Shown: piece by piece, positions 53,288-61,391 of the stretch
Position numbering within the stretch: position 1 is the stretch's first letter
Layout: every line of letters starts with the position of its first letter
Assembly (NCBI RefSeq): GCF_052119705.1
Contig: NZ_JBGQOP010000008.1
Span: 62,001 to 126,000, forward strand
DNA: 64,000 nt
Reading direction: 5' to 3'
Source of the DNA: Oceanimonas sp052119705
GTDB taxonomy: Bacteria; Pseudomonadota; Gammaproteobacteria; Enterobacterales; Aeromonadaceae
The notes under the pieces: model-generated
Told to the model about the DNA's origin: nothing
Databases searched by the model: none
The model's input: the letters and a program-made list of their open reading frames with translations, nothing else
Program-made: the position numbers and the translations under genes

Positions 53288-53293
53288 TTATTT
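53217..53293 (+). other. attC-like recombination site
   Basis: Outer boxes TATAACAATGCGCT and AGCTTAATCGTTAT are imperfect complements; the centre has CTGGC TAAA GCCAG and CAGCCCCTTAG, the last identical to the Vibrio cholerae repeat (VCR) type of attC. Length ~75 bp and position right after the ORF stop fit attC. Confidence 0.7.
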
Positions 53294-53322
53294 CTTATAA
53301 CCACATCCGTTCTGGAATAAAA

Positions 53323-53973
53323 ATGCTGATCAATGAACAAGAACGAAATGCGTTATATAAGGTTATTTACGGCAGACGAGATGTGCGATCTGAGTTTATG
53401 GCGACACCCGTGGCTAATGAGGTGCTGTTAAGGATCTTGAAGGCGGGCCATCATGCGCCGAGTGTGGGCTTTATGCAGCCGTGGGACTTTGTAGTGGTGC
53501 GCGAAGAGTCCACCAAAATGGCAATTAAGCAAGGGTTTGATGCGGCCAATGCGCAGTCGGCGCAGTTATTTTCGGGTACGCGGCAAGAGCAATATAAGAG
53601 TTTAAAACTGGAAGGCATTATGGACGCGCCGCTGGGTATTTGCGTAACCTGCGATAGAGAGCGCAATGGCCCAATCGTGCTGGGGCAGACCATAAAACCA
53701 GAAATGGACCTCTACAGTACGGTATGTGCCATTCAAAATATGTGGCTGGCTGCCAGAGCGGAAAATATTGGTTTAGGCTGGGTGAGTATTATTGATGATG
53801 CCGTGCTGCGCGCCGCACTCGATATTCCGGAGCGCATAGAGATTATTGCGTATCTTTGCTTGGGCTATGTGTCTGAATTTAGTGAACAGCCCGATCTTGA
53901 AAAGCACGGCTGGCTTGAAAGAATGGATATAAGTAAGGTGATCCACGCTGAAAAGTGGTCTGAGCGAAAGTAA
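53323..53973 (+). CDS. bluB: 5,6-dimethylbenzimidazole synthase
   Basis: Cuts reduced FMN with oxygen to make DMB, the lower ligand of cobalamin. The 216 residues have the nitroreductase fold with BluB traits: YGRRDVRSEF, GHHAPSVGFMQPWDFVVVR, MDLYSTVCAIQNMWLAARAENIGLGWVSI and the IAYLCLGYV strand. Directly after the cassette attC and converging on cobO, another cobalamin gene. Remaining nucleotide-loop genes are not in the window. Confidence 0.94.
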   Translation: MLINEQERNALYKVIYGRRDVRSEFMATPVANEVLLRILKAGHHAPSVGFMQPWDFVVVREESTKMAIKQGFDAANAQSAQLFSGTRQEQYKSLKLEGIMDAPLGICVTCDRERNGPIVLGQTIKPEMDLYSTVCAIQNMWLAARAENIGLGWVSIIDDAVLRAALDIPERIEIIAYLCLGYVSEFSEQPDLEKHGWLERMDISKVIHAEKWSERK

Positions 53974-54085
53974 TAGCTGTGTTCAATTTTACGCCTGCGG
54001 CGTAATGCGAGAACAAGTGTTCGCCTACAAAACACAAGACACTGTGCGGCCGACGGGAAGGCTTAATCTTTAACAGTAAGCTAAG

Positions 54086-54111
54086 GCCTGAGCCAAATTC
54101 TGCGCTCAGGC
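54086..54111. terminator. Hairpin between bluB and cobO
   Basis: GCCTGAGC and GCTCAGGC, 10-nt loop, weak T tract. Possible shared terminator of the convergent pair. Confidence 0.5.
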
Positions 54112-54137
54112 TTGAGTTTCAAGAATCAAAATCCAGC

Positions 54138-54761
54138 TTAGTAATCAAACCCAACTTGGGCTTTTACGCCGGCATCGAAGGCGTGTTTTACCGCTTCTAT
54201 TTCGCTGACAGTATCGGCTAATTCAATCAGGGAGCGGTGGCAGCTGCGGCCGGTAATGATCACATGTTGATGTGGCGGGCGATTTTTTAGGGCGGTGATC
54301 ACGCGCTCTAAATCCAGATAATGGTAAGCCACCATGTAAGTTAGCTCGTCGAGCAACACCAGATCGATACTGGGATTGGCTAGCATCTTCTCGGCCGGCG
54401 CCCAGGTTTCTTCACAGGCTTGCATGTCTTTTTCACGGTCTTGGGTGTCCCACGTAAAGCCGGTGTTCATGACCACAAACGGCACACCAACTTTTTGTAG
54501 CAAATTACGCTCGCCACATTCCCAACCGCCTTTAATAAACTGCACCACGGCGGCACTTTTACCGTGGCCCACGGCGCGGGCAACGTTGCCAAAACCGGCG
54601 GTGCTTTTACCTTTACCGTTGCCGGTGATCACCATCAGCACGCCCCGCTCTTCTTGGGCCTCGGCCACTTTGGCGTCTACCGCTGCTTTTACTTTTTGCT
54701 GGCGCTGCTGGTGGCGCTCGGCTTTTACCTGCTCGCGGTTATCGTCTTGAGTGTCGCTCAT
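54138..54761 (-). CDS. cobO: Corrinoid adenosyltransferase
   Basis: Transfers the 5'-deoxyadenosyl group of ATP to reduced corrinoid. The 207 residues have a charged N-terminal extension, the P-loop GNGKGKSTAGFG (47-58), VVQFIKGGWECGERN and LVLLDELTYM, the CobA/CobO/BtuR family pattern. AAGGAAC precedes the ATG. Used either in de novo synthesis or salvage. Converges with bluB. The symbol btuR would fit equally. Confidence 0.95.
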   Translation of the reverse strand: MSDTQDDNREQVKAERHQQRQQKVKAAVDAKVAEAQEERGVLMVITGNGKGKSTAGFGNVARAVGHGKSAAVVQFIKGGWECGERNLLQKVGVPFVVMNTGFTWDTQDREKDMQACEETWAPAEKMLANPSIDLVLLDELTYMVAYHYLDLERVITALKNRPPHQHVIITGRSCHRSLIELADTVSEIEAVKHAFDAGVKAQVGFDY

Positions 54762-54791
54762 GATGTTCCTTATACCTGATGATAAAAATGA

Positions 54792-55625
54792 TTACGCTTG
54801 GTGGTTGAGTGCCGCACCCAGAGTACGAAAATAACGGCTGAACGCGGCATTTATCTGTAAACGCTGCTCGCCTTGGGGATATAAACCCAGCTCGGCTTCT
54901 TTGGTGGCTTTCGTGCCCTTCACTAAAAAACCGTTTTTGATTATCGCATCTTGTACGAAGGCTTCAAAGGCGCGAGCACACAGCTCTTCGGGCTGGCTGT
55001 AATAAAGGGTGTTCAGTTGGCTGTCGGCGGCGGCAGACGCCATAAACAAGGGGCTGGGCGCATTGCCTGAAGCGTCTAATAAAATGGCCTTAAAACAGTC
55101 AAACAATAAGTCGTTAAGCGGATGCGCTACTGTGGCGGCGTTATTAAGCCAAGCATGAGAGGCAAAGGTGCGAGTGCCGGCTTGGGTCATGCTTTTGCCG
55201 GCAAGACTCTTCGCCGCAATACTTTTTGCCGCTATATAGTGATCGAAGGCGTGAAACCACTCGTGGGCTATGCTGCCGGGGCCGGCGTTTTTGGCCAGAG
55301 AAAAAGTGCGTGTAGCAGGATTATAGTGGGCCGAAACACCTAAGCGACCGCCAATACCGTATTGCAATGACAAGCTGCCGCGCAGGGAAATGAGTGACTC
55401 AGGCCCTTGCAGAATCAGCATAAGATCGCAAAGCGCATCAAAAAATAAGCCAGCGGCGCGTTCTCGCTCAATGCGGGTGACCCAACGGCCAATTTCGATA
55501 CTGGTGAAATCAAAGCGGCGGCGCACCTGCACAAAGTCGATGATCTCGCCGTGAGTATGGTCGGGACCATTACGATAATAGCGAGACTGGGTCTCGCTAT
55601 TATTTGTGTGGTAGTTATCACTCAC
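54792..55625 (-). CDS. CLCA_X family protein with HExxH-like motif
   Basis: 277 residues, soluble. RNGPDHTHGEIIDFVQVRRRFDFTSIEIGRWVTRIE, then GSLSLQYGIGGRLGVSAHYNP and SIAHEWFHAFDHY, where HEWFH is a zinc-peptidase-like HExxH. A later EELCARAFEAFVQD may give the third ligand. I match it to the family labelled CLCA_X; activity is not established. The AAKSx pentapeptides after the motif come from a 15-bp DNA repeat. GTG start is uncertain. Lies 30 bp upstream of cobO on the same strand, so possibly co-transcribed. Confidence 0.75.
   Translation of the reverse strand: MSDNYHTNNSETQSRYYRNGPDHTHGEIIDFVQVRRRFDFTSIEIGRWVTRIERERAAGLFFDALCDLMLILQGPESLISLRGSLSLQYGIGGRLGVSAHYNPATRTFSLAKNAGPGSIAHEWFHAFDHYIAAKSIAAKSLAGKSMTQAGTRTFASHAWLNNAATVAHPLNDLLFDCFKAILLDASGNAPSPLFMASAAADSQLNTLYYSQPEELCARAFEAFVQDAIIKNGFLVKGTKATKEAELGLYPQGEQRLQINAAFSRYFRTLGAALNHQA
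55188..55232. repeat. 15-bp tandem repeat, three units, in the CLCA_X gene
   Basis: Diverged units of CTTTTTGCCGCAATA type, in frame, just after the HEWFH codons. Confidence 0.8.
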
Positions 55626-55743
55626 CTTAACCTAGTGCCGCCCTGTGTTGTACTTATACCCTAACAATGGGCTTAGTCTATCAGCCCACACGGCTAGGCT
55701 AAAGCTAGGGTTAGCTTATGTTGATTATGTTCACTTTTGTTAG

Positions 55744-55905
55744 CTAGGGGGCTCGTCGCCCGCTGATCAAACTAATAATGAAGACGATAATCCCCACCAC
55801 AAAGACCAGTTTTGCTGCCCATGCAGCCGTTCCTGCCATACCGCCAAAGCCGAGTGCACCGGCGATGAGAGCGATGACTAAAAATATAATTCCCCAACGA
55901 AACAT
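55744..55905 (-). CDS. DUF1328 small membrane protein (YtjA type)
   Basis: 53 residues, two membrane helices separated by a glycine-rich turn (ALGFGGMAGTAAWAAKLVFVVGI). Start MFRWGIIFLVIALIAG matches YtjA. Role unknown; homologues are often induced by stress. AAGGAG lies before ATG 55905. Confidence 0.9.
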   Translation of the reverse strand: MFRWGIIFLVIALIAGALGFGGMAGTAAWAAKLVFVVGIIVFIISLISGRRAP

Positions 55906-56119
55906 AAACTGCTCCTTACCTAAGTGGAAATCGTAGCTGAGTAACATGTCCTTCTGATTGTTCGTTTTAAATGTAGCAGACGAACCATAAATTCAACCTT
56001 TTGCTTGGGCTCCAAATTACGCTCAGAGCCCAAGCTTATGTTTAGCTAAGGAGTGGTACTCAACTAATAGCCCCAGCTAACCCACGTAAAATGGGCAGTC
56101 AGTGTTAAGTGAGACCTTA

Positions 56120-56755
56120 TTATTGCGTGACTATGAGGTCGTTTTTAACGCTTTGTACACCATCCACACTTTTGGCCACGTTTTCGGCATGAGTTGCTTG
56201 CGCCTGAGTGTCGACTTCGCCGGTGAGTTGCACCACGCCATCTTGGGTTTCTACAGATACCGACAGGCCGGGCACGCCATCAGCGGCAAGAAACTTAGCC
56301 TTAACAGCACTGGTTACCATGGCATCATCGGCATATTCTTTGACTGACTGATAAGCCTTGTCTTTTACAATAAGCTTGTCGCTTACCGACGCTACGCCCT
56401 CCACTTGACCTGCGATCTCTGCGGCCTGCTTAATTTGTTCTTGGCTGGTCACAAAGCCCGAGAGCGTCACTACAGCATCTGTGGTTTCTACTGAGATATC
56501 ACCACTGTTGATGGCATCGTGTTTCAATAATTCGCCTTTAACCTTAGTGGTGATCATGGCGTCATCTATGGTGCCTTTGGTGGCCTCGGCTGCCTGACTT
56601 AGCGTATCGCCAGTGCGCTCAACGGCGCTTTCAGCTTTAGTGGAGATAGTATTCGTTGTTTCAGATACTGAGTCTGCTGCAAAGGCGCTGCCGCCAGCTA
56701 AAACGGAGCTCAACACAACAGCTATCATTGAAGGTGAAAATGTTATTTTTTTCAT
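56120..56755 (-). CDS. Periplasmic protein with two BON domains (OsmY-like)
   Basis: 211 residues. Signal peptide (1-27, AFA), a helical stretch (30-60) and two BON domains: DDAMITTKVKGELLKHDAI...VTLSGFV (about 64-130) and DDAMVTSAVKAKFLAADGV...VQLTGEV (about 142-208). OsmY and relatives bind membranes and act in osmotic or envelope stress, OsmY also as a chaperone. Near the DUF1328 gene, another stress-type gene, on the same strand but 215 bp apart. Confidence 0.93.
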   Translation of the reverse strand: MKKITFSPSMIAVVLSSVLAGGSAFAADSVSETTNTISTKAESAVERTGDTLSQAAEATKGTIDDAMITTKVKGELLKHDAINSGDISVETTDAVVTLSGFVTSQEQIKQAAEIAGQVEGVASVSDKLIVKDKAYQSVKEYADDAMVTSAVKAKFLAADGVPGLSVSVETQDGVVQLTGEVDTQAQATHAENVAKSVDGVQSVKNDLIVTQ

Positions 56756-57232
56756 CGTTATTTTCCTCTCGTTGCTATTTGAACACTGATTTATAAATAC
56801 GGCACTTTATAAATAATTATAAAAATTAAAAAATAAAAAACGACATTTCACTCGTTGCTTCCGTTATATTTCTAGACTAATGAATCGAGGGGTGCAAGTG
56901 AATATATTAATAAAAAACCCATCACTACTCAGCATAAAACACTACTAAAAGACAAACAATCTATATTAAAAACAAGACCCCACCACCAATAACACTTAAC
57001 AATCAACAACTTAAATAATAGTCCGTTAGTGCGACACTTTGTTTAGCGCAGTTAATTAAGCGTTTATTTATTTTATTTTAAATTTAAAAAGTCAGTGCTT
57101 GCGTCAGCTTTTGTCTAATAACAAGCAGACTAAGTGGCACCACATAAATTTAAAAAAACCTATTAATAAATAAAACCCAAGGGAAGGTTATCGCCTTGGG
57201 CTTTATTATCATTAAGCATGAATAAGCGTTAG
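56756..57232. other. AT-rich gap between the BON gene and the symporter gene
   Basis: About 480 bp with no gene. Very AT-rich at 56800-57170 and holding only the BON-gene promoter (left) and the symporter terminator (right). Confidence 0.5.
57172..57206 (-). terminator. Terminator of the SBF-like symporter gene
   Basis: On the minus strand AAAGCCCAAGG, an 11-nt loop, CCTTGGGTTTTA. Confidence 0.82.
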
Positions 57233-58222
57233 CTAATTATGCGCAGTGACTGCCTCACCTTGACGAGCATAATATTGCGCCATCACAGCACACACCATAA
57301 GTTGAATTTGGTGGAAGATAATTAAAGGTAATAAAGCCGGCCCCAGCAAGGGCCCAGCAAACAACACCTGCGCCATGGGCACTCCCGTGGCCATGCTCTT
57401 TTTCGAGCCGCAAAAGACGATAGTGATCCTGTCTTCTCGGCTAAAGCCAAAGCGCTCACCCAGCCACGCAGTTAAAAACAACACCACGGCGAGCAACACA
57501 CAGCACACCAGAGTTAACACCAACAAGTTCTTGGGCAATACGGTATTCCATAATCCCTCAACGACCGAGGCGCTAAGTGCCGTGTATACCACCAGTAAGA
57601 TGGAGGTTTGATCGAGGCGACTGAGGTTCTCTTTATGCTTATCAACCCAGTTGCCAATGAGTGGGCGCATGGCGTGCCCCACCACGAAGGGCAGCAGCAA
57701 CTGCATGCTAATAGAGCCGATCGAATGCAGTGCTGAACTGCCCTCTGTGGCATCTATTTGCATTAACAACGCCACTAACAAGGGCGTTAATAGAATGCCA
57801 ATAATGCTGGAGGCAGAGGCACTGCACACGGCGGCAGGCACGTTGCCTCCGGCCAGTGAGGTAAAGGCAATCGCCGATTGTACCGTGCCGGGCAACACGC
57901 ACAAAAACAGCATACCCATGTAGAGTTGGTCGCCAATCAGCGGTATTAGCATGGGTTTAGCCAGCAGGCCTATGATAGGAAACATCAAGAAAGTGCAGGC
58001 AAACACCAAGCTGTGCAGTCGCCAATGGGTCATACCGGCAATAATGGCTTGGCGAGAAAGCTTAGCGCCGTGCATAAAAAACAATAAGGCGATGGCGGCC
58101 ACGGTTAAGCCGTCAAAAAAAACCGCTCCTTGGCCTTGGGCGGGCAACAAGGTAGCGGCGGCCACTACCGCTAATAAGATCAGCGTAAAATTATCAAACA
58201 GCAGGCGAAAATAGCCAAACAT
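57233..58222 (-). CDS. Bile acid:sodium symporter-like transporter (YfeH type)
   Basis: 329 residues with about ten membrane helices. ALLFFMHGAKLSRQAIIAG, LCVLPGTVQSAIAFTSLAGGN and FCGSKKSMATGVPMAQVLF follow the SBF-like family of YfeH, with ion-site residues around the GTVQSAIA crossover. Substrate unknown, probably an organic anion. GAGAGGAG precedes the ATG. Divergent from an AraC regulator, which likely controls it. Confidence 0.9.
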   Translation of the reverse strand: MFGYFRLLFDNFTLILLAVVAAATLLPAQGQGAVFFDGLTVAAIALLFFMHGAKLSRQAIIAGMTHWRLHSLVFACTFLMFPIIGLLAKPMLIPLIGDQLYMGMLFLCVLPGTVQSAIAFTSLAGGNVPAAVCSASASSIIGILLTPLLVALLMQIDATEGSSALHSIGSISMQLLLPFVVGHAMRPLIGNWVDKHKENLSRLDQTSILLVVYTALSASVVEGLWNTVLPKNLLVLTLVCCVLLAVVLFLTAWLGERFGFSREDRITIVFCGSKKSMATGVPMAQVLFAGPLLGPALLPLIIFHQIQLMVCAVMAQYYARQGEAVTAHN

Positions 58223-58487
58223 GGGATACTCCTCTCAATAGAGGAGGCACTGTAACGTAAAATCACAGCGCTGTTTATCGCCATTAGGACCACAAGTGTC
58301 GCCTATCGGACAAGTATAGGCCTTTCGCTGTATGTCTTATGCTTCACGCCATCCGCTGCACACCATAAGCTAGAAAGAACTGCAGCCTGCGGTTAAGATG
58401 GCCCCGTGATGCACAAGCTCATCGTCTGGTTTACGTGTTATCGTTTTAGCCGTTGTTAATCGGCTGCAGCTTCTGCATCATCTGCTT

Positions 58488-59291
58488 ATGAATACTGCCC
58501 ACCCCCTTTTGCAACTGGTACAACAACAAGAGTTGCTCAGTCAACTTAACGCGCTCAGCACACTGCCCCGCCCCGTGTTAGGCCAAGTGGTGTCTTTGCC
58601 TAATCACGCCATTGGCACGCCGCACCGTCACCCGTGGGCGCAGTTGTCTTATGCCATTAAGGGCGTGCTCACGGTCGAAACCGCCGCCGGCCAATTTGTG
58701 GCGCCGCCCACCCGTGCGGTGTTGGTGCCACCAGAGGTTGAGCATGGCGTGCATTGCCCTGCGCATACGGTGATCCGCAGCCTTTATATCGATGCCCAGT
58801 ACTTGCCTTGGCAACACTGCCAAGTGTTGGACATAGACCCACTATTACGGGAATTGATTGTCGCCTTTGGCTTATTACCGGTGGAATATGACGAGCACGG
58901 CGCCGATGGCCGCTTGGTGGCGGTCTTGCTAGACAGACTCATTCAGGCGAAGCCCAGTGATTTAATGCTGCCCTGGCCTACCGATGCTCGCCTCACCGAG
59001 CTGTGTCGTTATTTGGCCAGCCAACCGGATTGCCGCCTGCCATTAAGCCATTTTAGTGCCCAGCTGGCGGTGAGCGATAAAACCCTGAGTCGGGCCTTTA
59101 AGCAGGATACGGGCATGAGCTTTCGCCAGTGGCGCCAACGCAGCCGTTTGTTGGCCGCCCTGCCCTTATTAGAGCGCGGCGAGCGCATTACCGATGTGGC
59201 GCTAGCCTGTGGTTACGACAGCTTATCGGCCTTTATTGCCGCTTTTAAAGCCTTGCTTGGCAAACCGCCTGGGGAATACCTTGTCAAGTAA
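58488..59291 (+). CDS. AraC-family transcriptional regulator
   Basis: 267 residues: an N-terminal cupin sensor (about 30-140; HRHPWAQLSYAIKGVLTVETAAGQFVAPPTRAVLVPP) and a C-terminal double HTH (about 170-265) with LAVSDKTLSRAFKQDTGMSFRQWRQRSRL and ITDVALACGYDSLSAFIAAFKALLGKPPGEY. The layout is that of YdeO/NimR-like regulators next to a transporter. Divergent from the SBF-like gene with a 265-bp gap, suggesting local control. Ribosome site is weak. Confidence 0.92.
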   Translation: MNTAHPLLQLVQQQELLSQLNALSTLPRPVLGQVVSLPNHAIGTPHRHPWAQLSYAIKGVLTVETAAGQFVAPPTRAVLVPPEVEHGVHCPAHTVIRSLYIDAQYLPWQHCQVLDIDPLLRELIVAFGLLPVEYDEHGADGRLVAVLLDRLIQAKPSDLMLPWPTDARLTELCRYLASQPDCRLPLSHFSAQLAVSDKTLSRAFKQDTGMSFRQWRQRSRLLAALPLLERGERITDVALACGYDSLSAFIAAFKALLGKPPGEYLVK

Positions 59292-59475
59292 GTGACTTAG
59301 GTTTATCTAACTGAAAAACCCGTCCTTTATCAGTACTATTCACCGATCAAGCAGCAAATAAAGAGGGTAATTTACTACCAAGAGTCTAATACTTGGAAAA
59401 TAGTAAAAAATAATGCCGATAGTGAGGATATAATTCTGTTAATGCTTTTTTAACTCCATAGCCTCGGATTCTGCC

Positions 59476-60516
59476 ATGAACAATTGGACTCGCACCGCCC
59501 TTAAAATATTGTCCAGCGATCAACTGCGCACCTCAGATACCCACCTGTATCGACTCGATATTCCCAGCCTACATGGCATAGATATTTACCTGAAAGACGA
59601 AAGCACACATCCTACCGGTAGCCTCAAACATAGACTGGCGCGCTCTTTGTTTCTACACGCCATTTGCAGTGGCAAAATTCAGCAAGGCACCCATGTGGTG
59701 GAGGCATCATCGGGCAGTACTGCGGTGTCGGAGGCCTATTTTGCCAAGCTGCTGGGCTTGCCCTTTACCGCCGTTATGCCAAGCCACACCACGTGCAAAA
59801 AAGTGGAACAAGTTAAGCGCTTGGGCGGCCACTGTCATTTTGTAGCCCATGCAGCGGACGTATATGCCGAGGCCGAGCGATTAGCCCGAGAAAGCCAAGG
59901 CCATTACATGGATCAATTTACCTTTGCCGAGCGTGCCACCGACTGGCGTGGTAACAACAATATTGCCGAGAGCATTTTTCGCCAACTGGCCGAAGAGCCG
60001 CACCCCATTCCGCACGCCATAGTGATGAGCGCCGGTACCGGCGGCACCTCGGCTACGCTGGGCCGTTATGTGCGTTATTTGGGGTTAGATACCAAGTTGG
60101 TGGTGGTAGACCCTGAGCATTCGGTGTTTTACGACAGCTATCAAACCGGCGATAGCAGCTTGGTCAGTCACGCCGGAGGGCGCATCGAAGGCATAGGCCG
60201 ACCCAGAGTCGAAGCCTCATTTTTACCCGAGGTAATCGATGAAATGATCAAGGTGCCGGACGCCGCCAGCATTGCCACCATTCACTGGCTGGAGCATATT
60301 TTAGGCCGCAAGGCCGGTGGCTCCACCGGCACTAACTTGTGGGGCGTGTTGCAGCTGGCTAAGCGCATGCAGCAAAACGGCGAGCAAGGCGCACTCGTCA
60401 CCTTAATGTGCGACGGCGGCGAGCGTTACCTAGACACCTATTACAACCCAGGGTGGGTGGCCGAGCACATAGGCGACCTCACGCCCTATCGCGAACAGTT
60501 GGCCCTGTTTGGCTAA
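59476..60516 (+). CDS. PLP-dependent cysteine synthase-like enzyme (Cds1-type desulfhydrase)
   Basis: 346 residues, fold II PLP enzyme. PLP lysine Lys51 in HPTGSLKHRLA, substrate loop EASSGSTAVSEAYFAKLLG, phosphate loop SAGTGGTSATLGRY and a C-terminal RYLDTYYNPGW. The sequence resembles mycobacterial Cds1, which breaks cysteine into sulfide, pyruvate and ammonia, rather than CysK/CysM; I infer desulfhydrase. Monocistronic with a weak ribosome site. Confidence 0.87.
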   Translation: MNNWTRTALKILSSDQLRTSDTHLYRLDIPSLHGIDIYLKDESTHPTGSLKHRLARSLFLHAICSGKIQQGTHVVEASSGSTAVSEAYFAKLLGLPFTAVMPSHTTCKKVEQVKRLGGHCHFVAHAADVYAEAERLARESQGHYMDQFTFAERATDWRGNNNIAESIFRQLAEEPHPIPHAIVMSAGTGGTSATLGRYVRYLGLDTKLVVVDPEHSVFYDSYQTGDSSLVSHAGGRIEGIGRPRVEASFLPEVIDEMIKVPDAASIATIHWLEHILGRKAGGSTGTNLWGVLQLAKRMQQNGEQGALVTLMCDGGERYLDTYYNPGWVAEHIGDLTPYREQLALFG

Positions 60517-60678
60517 CACAGCACTTATACTGAATACTCAAAAAGCGGCACGCTCAGGCGTGTCGTTACTTAACGTCAGTTTTAACTCCCGCCTAACTCA
60601 CCTATCCCGTCTGTTTATTTCAACCCGCTTATTACAACCTAGAAGCCCCACTTTCACGACTCACAATTCACATTTTTC

Positions 60679-60692
60679 ATGATCTACATCAA
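60679..60692 (+). promoter_or_regulatory. FNR-type box before the small membrane protein
   Basis: ATGAT CTAC ATCAA: nine of ten fixed bases of TTGAT-N4-ATCAA. About 90 bp before the start codon, which fits an activating position. Confidence 0.65.
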
Positions 60693-60783
60693 AGCACAAT
60701 ACTGTTTTTATAGGGGCATTTATTGTTGACTCATTAGTCAGGCAGGCATAGGATAATTAAAACAAGCATCTGGAGTGCATATT

Positions 60784-61005
60784 ATGAGTCATACCCAATT
60801 ACTTCGTTTTGCGAACATGTCTATGGTGATATTTTTAGTGGTAGCCTGTGGCGCCTTAAGCATTGCTTACCTGCAAGAAGAGAAAGTGTCGCTAGGCATG
60901 ACTGTATTTATGCACATCACCTTAGTGATCAGTGCTGCGCTGTTTAAGTTGGCTTATGTAGTGCGTTTGATTGCTCAAGATAAGATGGGACAACCGCTAG
61001 TCTAA
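60784..61005 (+). CDS. Small two-helix membrane protein, unknown
   Basis: 73 residues. Two membrane helices (about 11-29 and 38-60): FANMSMVIFLVVACGALSIAYL and MTVFMHITLVISAALFKLAYVVRLIAQD. I do not recognise the family. ATG 60784 has GGAG eight bases before; an in-frame GTG three codons earlier is less likely. Upstream FNR-type box suggests anaerobic expression. Stands alone with a hairpin after it. Confidence 0.75.
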   Translation: MSHTQLLRFANMSMVIFLVVACGALSIAYLQEEKVSLGMTVFMHITLVISAALFKLAYVVRLIAQDKMGQPLV

Positions 61006-61083
61006 CTAGGCACCACTTAAAGCTTTGCACTAACGAAAGTTATCCCCTGATGTAAATTCAATAACATAGCAATTCAATAAAAT

Positions 61084-61112
61084 AGCCCCGCTCAGTTTGC
61101 TGAGCGGGGCAT
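61084..61112 (+). terminator. Hairpin after the small membrane protein
   Basis: GCCCCGCTCAG, TTTG, CTGAGCGGGGC, weak T tract. Confidence 0.75.
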
Positions 61113-61235
61113 TCTGTGGCGATCTAGCATCGGATATGAGCCCCACCTTAGGTAGTGGCCACATGCCAGGCTAGAAAGAGAATGATTACCCTGAGTTTGT
61201 CTTGCACAAGACCACTAAGCCCATTAACTTAACTT

Positions 61236-61320
61236 CTTAAAGCTCTTATTGTTTTTTAAAGCTGCTATTTTTTTAAAGCTCTTACGCTTATTTAAAGCTC
61301 CTGGGCTTGTTTGAAGCTTC
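61236..61320. repeat. Five direct repeats of TTTAAAGCTC type, 17-19 bp apart
   Basis: AAAGCT occurs at 61239, 61258, 61275 and 61294, and as GAAGCT at 61313. Region lies 70-150 bp before the amidohydrolase start, so may hold regulator sites. Confidence 0.7.
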
Positions 61321-61391
61321 AACTCTTGAGCGCAATAAGCAGTGCTGCTTTTATTTATCCATTCTGCCCCTCTGATATCAAAGGATCTGAT

